Positions 42,249-53,976 of a stretch of DNA of 64,000 bases are shown in pieces. The stretch comes from Aquarana catesbeiana (Eukaryota; Chordata; Amphibia; Anura; Ranidae). Numbering within the stretch: position 1 is the first letter of the stretch; every line of letters starts with the position of its first letter. Below the pieces are notes generated by a model. That model did not search any database, was not told where the DNA came from, and saw only the letters and a list, made by a program, of their open reading frames with translations. The position numbers and the translations under genes are program-made. Location: NCBI RefSeq assembly GCF_042186555.1, contig NC_133326.1, forward strand, positions 497,144,063-497,208,062. The letters are read 5' to 3'.

Positions 42249-45200
42249 ACCTGGATAGGGCACACAGATCTTTAGCTCCCAAACCCCCAGCTGGGGCGAA
42301 CCCCAGGGACATCATCGTCCGCTTTCATTACTATGATGGTAAAGAAGCCCTTACCATGGCTACCCGCAACAAAACCAGGCTGGATTTCAAGGGGGCCAAA
42401 ATACAGATCTTTAGTGAACTGTCACCCATTACCCTTGCCAAATGTTGGAGCTTTCGACCTATAACCAGCCACCTGCAAAATCATAAAATGATGTACCGCT
42501 GGGGCCTCCCATTCTGCCTTTCTGCCTCCCGGGAGGGAATACAGCACTCCATGCGTGATCTCCAGGAGAGTGAAGCCTTCCTCCGAAACCTGGGCATACC
42601 ACCCCTTCCTGAAGAGGATCTCCTGCCCTTGCCTCAAACACCGAAAGCACCAGTTGCTCCAAGCAAGATCTGGACCCCAGTTCGACAACGACATCCCAAG
42701 TCCATCTCCACCCCTCAGGGGCGTCCTCCTTCCAGACTCTCTACCTGACGGACCTCTCCACATCCACGAGCCCTATTTTTTTCCTTTTTTCTGGGTCTCT
42801 GGCTGTGCGCTCCTCGCCTTTAGCCGGATTCCATGGGTTGGGAACACTTTTCCTCGTATCCATAGGATGACTCTTTTAATTCCGTTGAAACCTTATTTTT
42901 CTTTCTGTGACTGAATATTGTTTGTTCTAATGCTTACATACCTATGTTCTTATACCAGAAGATGGCGGGGACCCCTCATCCCTTCCACTGTTTGGAGGTC
43001 TTCATGTGCCACTCCTTTAGTCCAGGGCCGCAGCCCTGGCTTTCTGACGGGTTTTTACCTCTCAGGTTTTCTTTGTATTTTTTTCTTTTTTTTTTCTCTC
43101 TCTTTTTTTTTCAGGTCCTTTTTTGACCTGTTGTCAGTCCACCATATGGACTATTTGAAAGTTTTTTGTATTACTTATGTCTCTACAATTCTAATGACAT
43201 CTTTTTCTGCTATTCCTCTACCTCATACACCATGGCCTCCTTCATTTCTACTTTTGTTGTACAGCATCTTAAGTCATTTGCTTTCTGAATTATTTACGAT
43301 AATATGATGTTAAGATTTCTTACTTATAATGTCAAGGGCTTAAACATGGTTCAAAAGAGATGGATGGCGTTGAAGGAGTTTAAGTCCTCAGCCGCTGATG
43401 TGATCATGATCCAGGAGACTCACTTCCGCCCAGGAGGGTCCTTTAAATTTGCCAGTAAACTATTCCCAACTGCTTATATGGCTTCCGATCCTTCAGGAAA
43501 AGCAGGTGTAGCAATCCTAATCCGCCATTCATGCCCCCTACAAATTAAATCCTCGTATTTAGACCCCAGTGGGAGATTTGTTTCCCTAGATTGTGATTAT
43601 CTCACGCATTCCTTTACATTGGTCAATGTCTATGCTCCTAATACTGGTCAAATTCAATCCCTCACTGACTTATTTGAGCGACTGGAGAAGTTTTCTCAAC
43701 CCCTCATGATTATAGGGGGAGATTTTAATCTGACTATGTCACCTGGGAAAGATTGGCGAGTACTATTCCCTACTACAGCTGTCAAAGTGAGTCGCCTATC
43801 CACCTCCTTTTGCAGACTTGTTCGAACACATAGCCTCCTTGATATTTGGGGAATAAAACACCCTACATATAGGCAATACACATTTTACTCTCCCCCCACA
43901 AAGTGTACTCCAAACTGGACCATTTCTTTATAACCTCCCCTTTGCTGTCAGCCACTGTAGCCACAGAAATCAACCCCATGACATGGTCAGATCACTCATC
44001 TGTACTTTTAGACATACCACCTCTCCTAGAACATGTCATTGGTGTCTTAATGAAACATTTCTCTGTGTCCCAGAAATGAGGGATCAACTGTCAACTGGCT
44101 GAGTTTTTTTAGCTCATTGAGGGTACAGTGTCAGAGGCTTCCACCTTGTGGGAAACACACAAAGCCTACTTTCGAGGCCAATGTATCTCAGCTGGAGCAC
44201 GTCTGAAGAGAGAGACTGCTCTTCAACGATCCTCAATTTTGTTCAAATTACGTAAGGCTGAGGAGTTGCTGCTCTCTTCCCCCACGGTGGTCCCCCTCCG
44301 CGTTGTTACTTTCCTCTGCAATCAACTCAGGTCTTTGGACATGAAACAAAATGCTAAATCCCCTTTGTGGTCCAAGCAGAAATTCTATGAATATTCCAAC
44401 AATCCTCACAGGATGCTTGTGAACAGATCGAAACCCCGCCCTTTTCACTCCTTCCCAGATTTTCTTATACAAGCTAATGGATCCCCTACCTACTGCCCCC
44501 AGGCCATGTCCAAAGTTTTTGGGGAATTTTTATCATAGATTATATAACTGTTTAAATTCTGAACCAAATTACCATTTTTCTCAACCCAAATTTGACTCCT
44601 TCTTTAACCACTTAAGCCCCGGACCATTTGGCTGGCCAAAGACCAGAGCACTTTTTGCGATTCGGCACTGCGTCGCTTTAACTGAAAATTGCGCGGTCGT
44701 GCGACGTGGCTCCCAAACAAAATTGACGTCCTTTTTCCCCCACAAATAGAGCTTTCTTTTGGTGGTATTTGATCACCTTTTGAAAAAAAAAGCAATATTT
44801 TTTACTTTTTTTGCTGTAATAAATAGCCCCAAAAAATATATATAAAAAAACATTTTTTTTCCTCAGTTTAGGCTGATACGCATTCTTCTACATATTTTTG
44901 GTAAAAAAAAAAAAAAAATAATAACAATAAGTGTTTATTGATTGGTTTGCGAAAAAGTTATAGCGTCTACAAAATATGGCATAGTTTTATTGCATTTTTA
45001 GTAATAATTTTATTTCTACTAGTAATGGCGGCGATCAGCGATTTTTATCGTGACTGAGACATTATGGCGGACAGATCAGACACTTTTGGCTCTATTTTGG
45101 GACCATTCACATTTATACAGCGATCAGTGCGATTAAAAATGCATTGATTACTGTGTAAATGTGACTGGCAGTGAAGTGGTTAACCACTAGGGGGCGCTGT

Positions 45201-45849
45201 AGGGTTTAAGTGTGTCCTAGGGAGTAATTCTAACTGTGGGAGGGTGGGGCTATGTGTGACACGACACTGATCACCTCTCCCGATTACAGGGAGCTGTGAT
45301 CAGTGTTAGTTTTACTAGGCAGTTCTTCCTCTCCGTGAGACAATCGCAGGTATCCCCGCGGACATCGAGTCTGCGGGATCCGCGATCACACTCACGGAGT
45401 ACGCGGTGGGTGCGCACGCCCACAAACCGCTTCTTAAAGGATATTTAAAGATATTTTTTTTTTTTTAAATAACAAACATGTTATACTTACCTCCACTGTG
45501 CAGCTCGTTTTGCACAGAGTGGCCCCGAACCTGGTCTTCTGGGGTCCCTCGGTGGCTGTCTCGGCTCCCCCCCGCAAGGACTCAACACCTTCATGCGAGC
45601 TCCTTCGCATGGTGTTGTGTGCTTGCGGGCGCGCTCCCGTGATACAGCCGGCGGCCACAGCTGCTCACTGTATCACTCGGCCCCGCCCCCCGGTGCGCCA
45701 CGTCATTGGATGTGACTGACAGCAGCGCGAGCCAATGGCTGCGCTGCTTTCAGTCCATCCACTGTAACCAATCAACGGCCAGGCTGAGCGGCGAAGAGGA
45801 TGTCGGGGGCGAGCGTGGGACTTTCGAGGGGTCAGGTAAGTAAAACGGG

Positions 45850-46590
45850 GGGGCGGTATTGTCAGATGTTTCTGGATGATGTGACTCTATCACGAAACGC
45901 CGCGTAGGGCAGAGCGACGTGTTCTCGTCACCTCCCATTGCTGCTGTTGTTTCCAGTAGGACGGGCTGTCTGTGAGCTTCAGGCCGGTGCTCCAGACTAC
46001 ACTACATGCCTACTATTGTCTACTAACATGTGAGTTTAACTTTTTACTTATCCAATAAAGTCAATGATTTTACACTATATGGAGCCTTTTTTTCCTTCTA
46101 TGACCATATCTGCAATGCTGTGGGCTGATGTCTGAGCACCTGTCAGTGTGAACATCTTTAGCCTGACCCTGCAGTCTTTGATGTCCCATCTCGGTATAAG
46201 GTCTCTGATGCATTGGTCGTGGTTCGAAGCAGTATTAACAAACAGCTTTCTCTGATCCTCTGTAACGGGGGATCATGAGTTTCTGGTAAGCGGCCAGTCT
46301 GATTTCACGGTGGTGGAGCAAGCACGCTTTTTTCTTCTCACAGCAAGAATTTATGTTTTTTGGAACTTTTTTAAGATACTTTCATATCACTTGGGTGATT
46401 TATTTTTTATACATGGACTTTTTATTATCACTTTGAACATTTTATTTTTGGATTGATTATTCATTTGACATGTGTTTTGTATATTATGTATACACTAAAG
46501 GGGAACTCTTCACTTAGTTCTAAATATTTGGTTTGGTGATGATGTGTATGATCACCAATCTGTTTTAACGTGATTCAACCCCCCTTTTTT
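45850..46590 (+). mobile_element. Penelope-like terminal repeat fragment
   Basis: No coding sequence. It starts around a hammerhead-like motif and continues with ATCCAATAAAGTCAATG (46048-46064), a possible polyadenylation region, and AT-rich sequence. It lies within a TTAA element. The limits are approximate. Confidence 0.5.
45871..45912 (+). ncRNA. Hammerhead-like sequence with one-base insertion in core
   Basis: Core reads CTGGATGA (45872-45879), the canonical CTGATGA with an extra G; stem II GTGA/TCAC (45881-45893), GAAA (45894-45897), then CGCCGCGTA with a GUA position. Stem I pairing is not evident. Probably inactive. Confidence 0.5.
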
Positions 46591-49201
46591 TCTTAAGTGG
46601 TAAACTCAATACACTTGCCTAAATTGTCCCCCTCCCACCTTTCTTCCCTAAATACTGAAATCACTTCTGAAGAACTAGCAGAGGTTGTTAAAAATCTCCC
46701 TACTCACAAGTCCCCAGACCCAGATGGGCTGCCGTACTCCTACTATAAAACCTTCCTCACAATTTTAAGCCCACACTTATTATCCCTTTTTACCTCGTTA
46801 CTGCAGGGAACTGTCCCGCACCCTCAGTTCCTTCATGCCCAAATCATGGTGATCCCGAAAACCAGGGAAGGATTCTTCTAACCCTGATAATTATTGACCT
46901 ATCGCACTACTCAACTCTGATTACAAAATTTTCACTAAAATCCTAGCCAATAGACTTTCCCATATCCTCCCTAGACTTATTCATGAAGACCAAGTCGGAT
47001 TGGTACCAACAAGACACATAGGTGACACCACACGACGCATCATCAACCTCATAGACTTGCTTAGCAGAACTACCCGCTCGGCCCTCGTTCTAAGCCTAGA
47101 CGCCCAGAAAGCTTTTGACAGGCTTAGATGGCCCTTCATGTTTGCTGCCCTTTCTAGATATGGCTTTTCTGGTCCGTTTATAGCAGCACTCAAAGCCCTG
47201 TACTCATAACCGACATCCCAAGTTCAGCTGTCTTCCTATCTGTCGCCATCATTCCCCCTGAGCAATGACACGAGACAGGGGTGTCCTCTGTCTCCTTTAC
47301 TCTTTATTTTATGCATAGAACCCCTGGCTGCAGCCATTCGCTTCCACCCCGATATTCGTGGGGTTTTATGGAGACAGAGGGGATACAAACTGTTTTTGTT
47401 CACTGATAATATTCTCCTGACATTGACTAATCTCCTTACCTCTCTCCCGAATCTTCATGATCTGTTGACAACTTTTGGCTCAATTTCTAGCTACAAGATC
47501 AACGCTAGCAAAACAGAGGCTTTACCAAAACATATCCCCCCTCCTGCCCTCGCAACACTGGAACAAAATTTCTTGTACCATTTGCGCTCCCATTCTCTCA
47601 AATACCTAGGGATCCATTTGACTTCCACATATCACACCCTTTATCAGGCTAACTATCCCCCCCTCTTTAGGGATATTGAACGTCTCTTGTGCCAGTGGGA
47701 TCCATATCCCCTTTCTCTCCTGGGGCGGATCAATGTACTCAAGATGTCTATTTTACGAGACTCCTATACCTAATCGAAACATTGTCAATTCCTATCCCAA
47801 TGAAACAACTTAAGGCCACGCAGCGGCTATTCCTCAATTTTATCTGGAATAGCAAGGCCCACAGCATTGCTAGCTCAGTAGTATTTGCTCCCCGTTCTAG
47901 ATGAGGCCTGGGTGCCCCAGACCTCCTTAAATACTATTATGCAACTCACCTCAGGGCGGCCATGTCTTGATCACACAGGTTGTCAGCTAGCAGATGGTCG
48001 GAAATTGAGATGAACATCACCCGCCCGGTACTCCCATGTGCCATGTTATGGTCAGCTCTGGACATGTCTATCACCCAACTAAGAAGCTTATGTTTACATC
48101 CTATGCTGTTTACCCTTAGTATATGGAAAAAATGCTCCCAACAGTTCTCCCTCACTTCTCCGTGCCCACCTCTGTTAAATGTACTATTTAACCCAGACAT
48201 TCACGATAGCCTATCCTATAGTCAAATGCACCCTTGGTCACAAGCTGGCATTTTCCAACTCCGTAATATGGTTGATCCACTTACCCGTAGACTTCTCTCT
48301 TTCGCGAAGATTCAACACAAATTCCAGATCCCAGAACAATTCTTTTACTCCTACTTACAGTTTAAACATTACTTCTCTCCTAAGTCGCCGCCCCTAACAT
48401 TAGACAAACCCACCCCATTTGAACTCCTCTGTGCCCAAGGCCCTTACCAACCTCATCTTATATCATCTATTTATAAATTTCTACATAATGCTTCTTCACT
48501 AACTGACTCACACCATCTCTATATGCAAAAATGGTCCCAACTCACCCAACAGATTACTCTCCCACAATGGCAGAATATCTGAGACTCGATATCTAAGGTT
48601 TTGAGATGTGTGGAGCAGAAAGAGATGGCCTATAAAATAATGCTTTTCTGGTATAGAACCCCAAAGGCCCTTCACAGGTATGACTGTGAGACCCCTCGGG
48701 TTTGCTAGAAATGCCATGGTGCCGTAGGCTCCCACTACCACATGTTCTGGGAATGCCCCATTATCTAACCATTTTGGTCCTCAGTCCAAACCTTCCTACA
48801 AAACCTCTTTGATATAACTGTTCCCATGGACCCAATTCACTACCTCCTAGGCCTGCCTATCCCTGGCGTCTCCAAGCCTTCCCGAAAACTGCTTGCATTT
48901 GTCCTTTCAGCAGCGAAACGGGTAATCCCCCTGGGTTGGTTGTCCACTTCCCCACCCACATTAAGCCAACTATTACAAGCCCTAGCTCACATATGCAGAA
49001 GGGAGCATCTCACCACCGTAGTGCGGTTAACCCTGATTCAATACCCCTAATGTCTGAAAATTTTTTGTCTCCTCCCCATCTCTTTACATGTCTTACTGAA
49101 ATGTTTCTGGTTCTTCCATTTTCATCCCCATGGTGTGCCTCTCTTCCACCTTTTATTTCAGGTTACATGCCCCCTCCAAGGTAATTCCCCTTTGTTAAAT
49201 A

Positions 49202-50147
49202 AATTGCGCTGGAAATGAACAATTATTAAGTGACACAAACTGGGGATAGCAAATATTGCAATGATGATCATTCAAATAAATGTCTATATGCACAGTTGAA
49301 ATCAAACAGTGAAAAGTGCATAACTTAATAGGTGTGTGGAGAGATGAATATGAATGAAGAGCAAAGTCATTCAGGGTTGTGTATTCCAATGTCCATCACC
49401 ATTCACTGAGGATAAGATTTTAAATGGAGAGAGGAAGACGGGACTCACTCTGACAGAATAAACTCCTATAAGTGGGAACCCTTACCAGAGCTGGTGGAAC
49501 CCCTTAAGAGCAGAGTCAGACACGCAAGCAGATTGAGCCCTCTGCGGGGACAGGGATGTCTTCGGATGCCTCCGAACCCTCGGCGTCTTCAATGATGAAC
49601 AACGAACGCTTCAGCAAAATGCGGGAGGGAGCCCGGCAAGTGGACACTCTGCAAAGAGGCACACTCGGGCCCGAAGCCACGAGTGCAAAAAACGAAGGGA
49701 CTCCAATCGTGTAGTAATATTAAGAAAGGTAAGCCTTTAATACTAAAAAAACGAACGGTGACATCCGAGAAGTTACATGTACAAAGATATACAAATAAAA
49801 AGCCGGCTAATTAAAAACAAACAAACGAACGCCCGTGTTCCAGGGTCACATTTGGCATGGTGGCGTCAGCACAAAGCACCGCCCTACATGTTTCGTAATA
49901 CCTTACATCTTCCTGGGGCACGGGCGATGTGCTGATCCATCACTTAAATAACAAACAACTACACCCAAGCCTCGATTTCGTCTTGGGCGCCATGTTGTGA
50001 CTCTCAGATCCGATGCAACGCAAAACAGGAGCCAGACCTCGACCCGAAGCTCATAATGAACGCATACTAACAAACGAGGAGTCATACAGGTAGATATTAC
50101 AATAAAAATGATGATGATAAATACACAGAACTGGTTAAGGCTAAATA
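49202..50147 (-). repeat. PLE-2 terminal arm, left (inverted) copy
   Basis: Reverse complement of 60731-61680 with only scattered mismatches by eye: GCGCTGGAAATGAACAATTA at the outer end and CAGAACTGGTTAAGGCTAA at the inner end match the right arm. A hammerhead-like segment (complement of GAAACATGTAGGGCGG) lies at about 49877-49925. Confidence 0.9.
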
Positions 50148-50152
50148 CCGTT

Positions 50153-52483
50153 CAAACCAATATGGTCCACCTAGAAAACCATATGGAGAGGACTAATATT
50201 TTGATTATACTATAGCCACTCAAAATAGATTTCAACTCCTTAGAGATGCAGATCAGAATTATGAGAATGGCGAGCAAGCATACAGGGAGGAACAATACAC
50301 TGAATACCGCACTCCGTATAGGGGTGGGAGGACCGATAAACCCCAATGGTACCAACCACCTCACTCGCAGAGGAACGAGTATGAGTGGGTTCCTCTCAGT
50401 ATTCACAATGGGAAGAACACCATTAACCACAACACTGGGGTTTTCCCAGGGAGGAACAAAACACACAAAGGCCTATAGAAAACAGAGAGGGGTCAGAGGG
50501 GGGCGGAGATCCAAAAGCAAAAAGGAAAAGGGAATAAAAGGACAGGGAATTTTCAACCTAAGTAAGGTCACCCTCACTGACGCTGAGACTTCTATTCTGG
50601 ACAAAGGCCTTAAATTTGCACCCCCAAAGCCCTAAACAAATTTGAAACGTATATGGGAATACACAAGTATATGCAGAAACTTAACATCAAACAATATATG
50701 CTGTCAAATCCCATAAGTTCTAAAGGGATAAATTCCACAAAAATTAGACATACAGGTCTTACTAATGCTTCCCTGTTCAACCCCCCAAGCGGTTTGTCTC
50801 CATCAATTAAGGTATTCAGGAATGTACTTCTAATGCAGCGTACACCCGGTCGGACTTTTCAACCGGACTGGTCAGACGGACCGAGTCCGGCGGACAATCC
50901 GATCGTGTGTGGGCTTCATCGGACCTGCAGCGGACTTTTCCGAAAATCTGACGGACTTTAGATTTGGAAAGTGCTTCAAATCTTTACGTCATAACTCTGC
51001 CAGACCCAGAAATCCGCTCGCCTGTATACTAGTCCGACGGACATAAACCGACGCTATGGCAGCTATTGGCTACTGGTTATCAATTTCCTTATTTTAGTCC
51101 GGTCGTACGTCATCACGTACGAATCCGTCGGACTTTGGTGTGATCTTGTGTAGGCAAGTCCGGTCGTTAGAAAGTCCGTCGAAAGTCCGTCGAAAGTCCG
51201 TCGGACAGGCTGTCAGACTTTTGTTGCTGAAAAGTCCGAGCGTGTGTACACGGCATAAGGGATCTAAAGCTCTTGAGAGTAAAACAGGCTAAAATGGCTA
51301 AAAACCTACAATTAGGTTTGGACCAGCTATGTAAACAGAAGGAGTTGGTGATCAGGCCCGCAGACAAAGGGGGGATCGTTATCCTTGATAAATCTGATTA
51401 CCTTGTAGAATTGAATAGAATCGTCGGTGATAGGGAGACCTATATGCCACTTCCCTCTGATCTGCGGTTTAGATTTAAAAAGGAACTTGAGCAAATTGTG
51501 AATTATGGGTTTGATTCCGGTATTGTTAATAAGAAAGAAAAATCATTCCTTGTACCGGTTTCTTCTAGGATTCCCATCATATATTACCTGCCCAAAATCC
51601 ACAAGGATTCGGCCCACCCCCCTGGCTGGCCCATTATCAGTGGGATTGATTCCCTCAATTTGCGGGCAGGTAAATATATTGATGGGTTCCTCCAACCATT
51701 GGTAAGATCATTACCAGCTTACATCAAGGATACCAGACATACTATTAATCTGCTCAAAGACTGTGCGGACAGGGAGAGTGTCTGGTCACAGTGGACGTGA
51801 CGTCCCTGTACCCCATAATCCCACATGATTGGGGGATATCTTCGGTGTAATATTTTCTAAATAAAAATACCACTCTGCCTTGGAGGCAAAAAAGGTTCAT
51901 CATGAAACTCCTTGAGTATGCCACTACGAGCAACTTTTTCTGGCATGCTAATAAATATTACCGCCAAAGAAAGGGTGTGGCCATGGGGGCAGTGTTTGCC
52001 CCCAGTTTGGCCAACCTTTTCATGGAAAAATGGCAGGAGGACGTCATCTATACCAATAGAAGACCAGAATTAATTTTCTGGGCTAGGTATATCGATGACG
52101 TCCTCCTCCTATGGGATGGCACCCTTGAATCCCTACAAATGTTTATGGCCGGTCTAAACAATAATGATAGAGGCATAGAATTGAAATATGTAGCTAGTCA
52201 AAGTATAATCGATTTTTTAGATTTCACTATTAGGAGTGAGGGTAATACATTGGTGACATCTACGTACTTCAAAACCACCGATCAAAGCTCCTATATACCG
52301 CGGGACAGCTGTCACCACAGCTCATGGCTAGATTCGGTTCCTAAGAGCCAATTTATACGCATGAGACGGAATTGTACCCAAATTGAGGACTTTGATGTGC
52401 AGTCCAAAGTCCTCACAGATAGACTGTGGATAAGGGTTATGACATTTCTACACTTAATACTAAACTTACAGAAGTACGGATGA
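50153..52483 (+). pseudogene. PLE-2 N-terminal region and reverse transcriptase, broken
   Basis: The leader region (50153-50833) is tyrosine- and arginine-rich and contains stops; a MITE interrupts at 50834. The reverse transcriptase follows: KELVIRPADKGGIVILDKSDY (51342-51404), IIYYLPKIHKD and PPGWPIISGIDS (51577-51655), VTVDVTSLYPIIPHD (51785-51830, first catalytic Asp, after a frameshift near 51790), GVAMGAVFAPSLANLFMEKW (51976-52035) and FWARYIDDVLLLWDG (52078-52122, catalytic YIDD). Stops lie near 51830-51850. It copies element RNA at a nicked target; this copy needs at least two corrections to be open. Confidence 0.87.
50834..51255. mobile_element. Harbinger-type MITE, 422 bp, TAA duplication
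   Basis: Exact TAA on both sides (50831-50833 and 51256-51258). Ends TGCAGCGTACACCCGGTCGG and its inverted partner CCGAGCGTGTGTACACGGCA. The interior (GGACTTTTC, GTCCGTCGG motifs) differs from the MITE at 39043, so it belongs to another subfamily. It splits the PLE-2 leader. Confidence 0.9.
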
Positions 52484-53229
52484 TGGACCGTAATCTTTTT
52501 CTGGCAGATAAACCCACAGTATCGACACAGAATTCAAATAATTTTTCATGTCCTTTCATTACTGGTTATTCCCAACAGCATTTTTCTATTAAGAAATTCA
52601 TACGTAAACACCGGCACATAGTCAAAAAAGACTATGTGTTAGGTTCCACTCTCCCTGAGAAGCCACAGGTGGTGTTTAAGGGGGCTCCCTCAATAAAACA
52701 GCTCGTAGCACCCAGTGTCTGCGATCCGCCTACCAATAAGCCAATGTTTTTTCAAAATCTAGTAGGCTTTTATAAATATAATAAATGTGCAGTCTGCTTG
52801 AATAATGCTATTAGATACAAGAAAACTTTACAATTTACCTCTGCAAGTACTAATCATACTTTTGCCATCAAGTAATTTATAACATGTTCTACCACCTGTG
52901 CTGTTTATCTGCTGACCTGCCCATGTGGGCTTCAGTATGTGGGCCGCACTGTACGCCCACTACAGGTCAGGTTGAACGAACGCATAGGGAACATTAGGAG
53001 AGGCTTTAAAGGCCACCCTGTGTCTAGACACTATCTAGAGGTGCATCAACAAAATCCTAAGGGAACTTCGATGGTAGGGATTGAAAAGCTGAGACTACCC
53101 TGGAGAGGCGGGCCAAAGAGGCGTGCAATTTCTAAGCTCGAAATGAGCTGGATCTATAAAGTTAGATGTCTTAGACCCCTAGGCTTTAATGTAGATATAG
53201 AGATCAATGCTTTTATTGACAACTCCTGA
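52426..53229 (+). pseudogene. PLE-2 C-terminus with GIY-YIG endonuclease
   Basis: Continuation of the PLE protein after a frameshift near 52430-52480. The region KKFIRKHRHIVKKDYVL (52591-52641) is the linker, followed by a cysteine motif CAVC (52789) and, after a stop (52873-52875), AVYLLTCPCGLQYVGRT (52897-52947), the GIY-YIG signature, LQVRLNERIGNIRRG, and the C-terminal SKLEMSWIYKVRCLRPLGFN to the stop at 53229. The nuclease makes the cut that primes reverse transcription. The arginine of the RLNER block and the tyrosine of YVG are kept. Confidence 0.87.
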
Positions 53230-53976
53230 GAAATAGTGTTCTTCGAGATTATTTATTCTGTAAAATGTTAGTGTTTTTATGTTTGTAATTGTGATACCGG
53301 ATGTTTTTTACTATTGTATGCACCCAAGATATAGCTCGACCTCGATGTGATGCTCATTGATTTTTTGATTTTTTTAATTTTTTTCTATATTCTATTTTTT
53401 TATTCTTTCTGGTCTTTTTTGTCCTTTTTTTTATTCCACATTAATAATTTACATTCAAATAGTGCCATATATGTGCATATGCGATTAACTCGCATTCTAA
53501 TGCCCCGTACACACGGTCGGACTTTGTTCGGACATTCCGACAACAAAATCCTCTGATTTTTTCCGACGGATGTTGGCTCAAACTTGTTTTGCCTACACAC
53601 GGTCGCACAAAGTTGTCGGAATTTCCGATCGACAACCACGCGGTCACGTACACCACGTACGACGAGACTAGAAAAGGCCGGTTCAGAACCAAGCGCGGCA
53701 CCCTTTGGGCTCCTTTTGCTAATCTCGTGTTAGTAAAAGTTTGTTGAGAGACGATTCGCGCTTTTTCAGACTCGTGGCTTTCAGATCGTTTTCTGCCGTT
53801 CAGTTTGTGCTTGTGGGTTTGTATCTGCTCTTCAGTGCGTGCAAGCAAGTTCCGCGTGACTTTAGTCACTGTATTCTTGTTCGTTCGTTACTGGTTTTCA
53901 GGTCGCTCTTCACAGGCCTTGCTGTTCCTCAGTGCGTTCTGTTACTTCATTCTGAGCAGCCGACCGTTTTCTAGCC

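Larger units (their letters stand above)
40701..42748 (+). pseudogene. L1-B ORF1 (RNA-binding chaperone) split by FB3
   Basis: L1 ORF1 protein: coiled coil (40720-40860, with ERTDTLETKFDELVQYVHVL), then DLENRKRRQNLRFRGVPE (40870-40920), the RRM-like domain, and after FB3 the C-terminal basic domain with RDIIVRFHYYDGKEALTMA (42308-42364), FSELSPITLAKCWSFRP, YRWGLPFCLS and a proline-rich end to 42748. The reading runs in frame up to CTGGATAGGGCA (41015) and resumes from the second copy of that duplication at 42249-42262, so without FB3 it would be one frame across this junction. The true start may lie upstream of the ATG at 40701, because a stop (40696-40698) sits just before. Confidence 0.85.
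44608..46600. mobile_element. TTAA-flanked element in L1-B ORF2, with PLE fragment
   Basis: Left TTAA at 44604-44607; right flank TAAA at 46601-46604 (one change). Ends are exact inverted repeats CCACTTAAG and CTTAAGTGG. The left 820 bases match the 927-bp element at 37538. From 45430 to 45850 there is a GC-rich segment starting near AACATGTTATACTTACCTCC (45475-45494) that looks like another dispersed repeat, and from about 45850 a PLE terminal repeat with a hammerhead-like sequence. Confidence 0.78.
43304..49050 (+). pseudogene. L1-B ORF2 (endonuclease-reverse transcriptase), interrupted
   Basis: Endonuclease at 43304-43980 is well kept: LTYNVKGLNMVQKRW, MIQETHF, SGKAGVAILI, LVNVYAPN and GGDFNLTMSP (43720-43745); the SDHS motif is near 43990. 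After the linker (44128-44600) a TTAA element interrupts. Reverse transcriptase resumes at 46597 with LPKLSPSHLSS, LPTHKSPDPDGLPYSYYK (46702-46755), DNYXPIALLNSDYKIFTKIL, EDQVGLVPTRH (46987-47020), LVLSLDAQKAFDRLRW (first Asp), SPLLFILCIEPLA-like sequence near 47295, and a catalytic box altered to FTDN (47398-47409). The C-terminal part reaches HYHMFWECP near 48735-48765. Many stops and frame changes show the copy is dead. Confidence 0.85.

Noticed and set aside
45434..45938. GC-rich segment as a host CpG-island promoter
   Set aside because: It is inside a TTAA-flanked element in L1-B and looks like a dispersed repeat; no gene follows.
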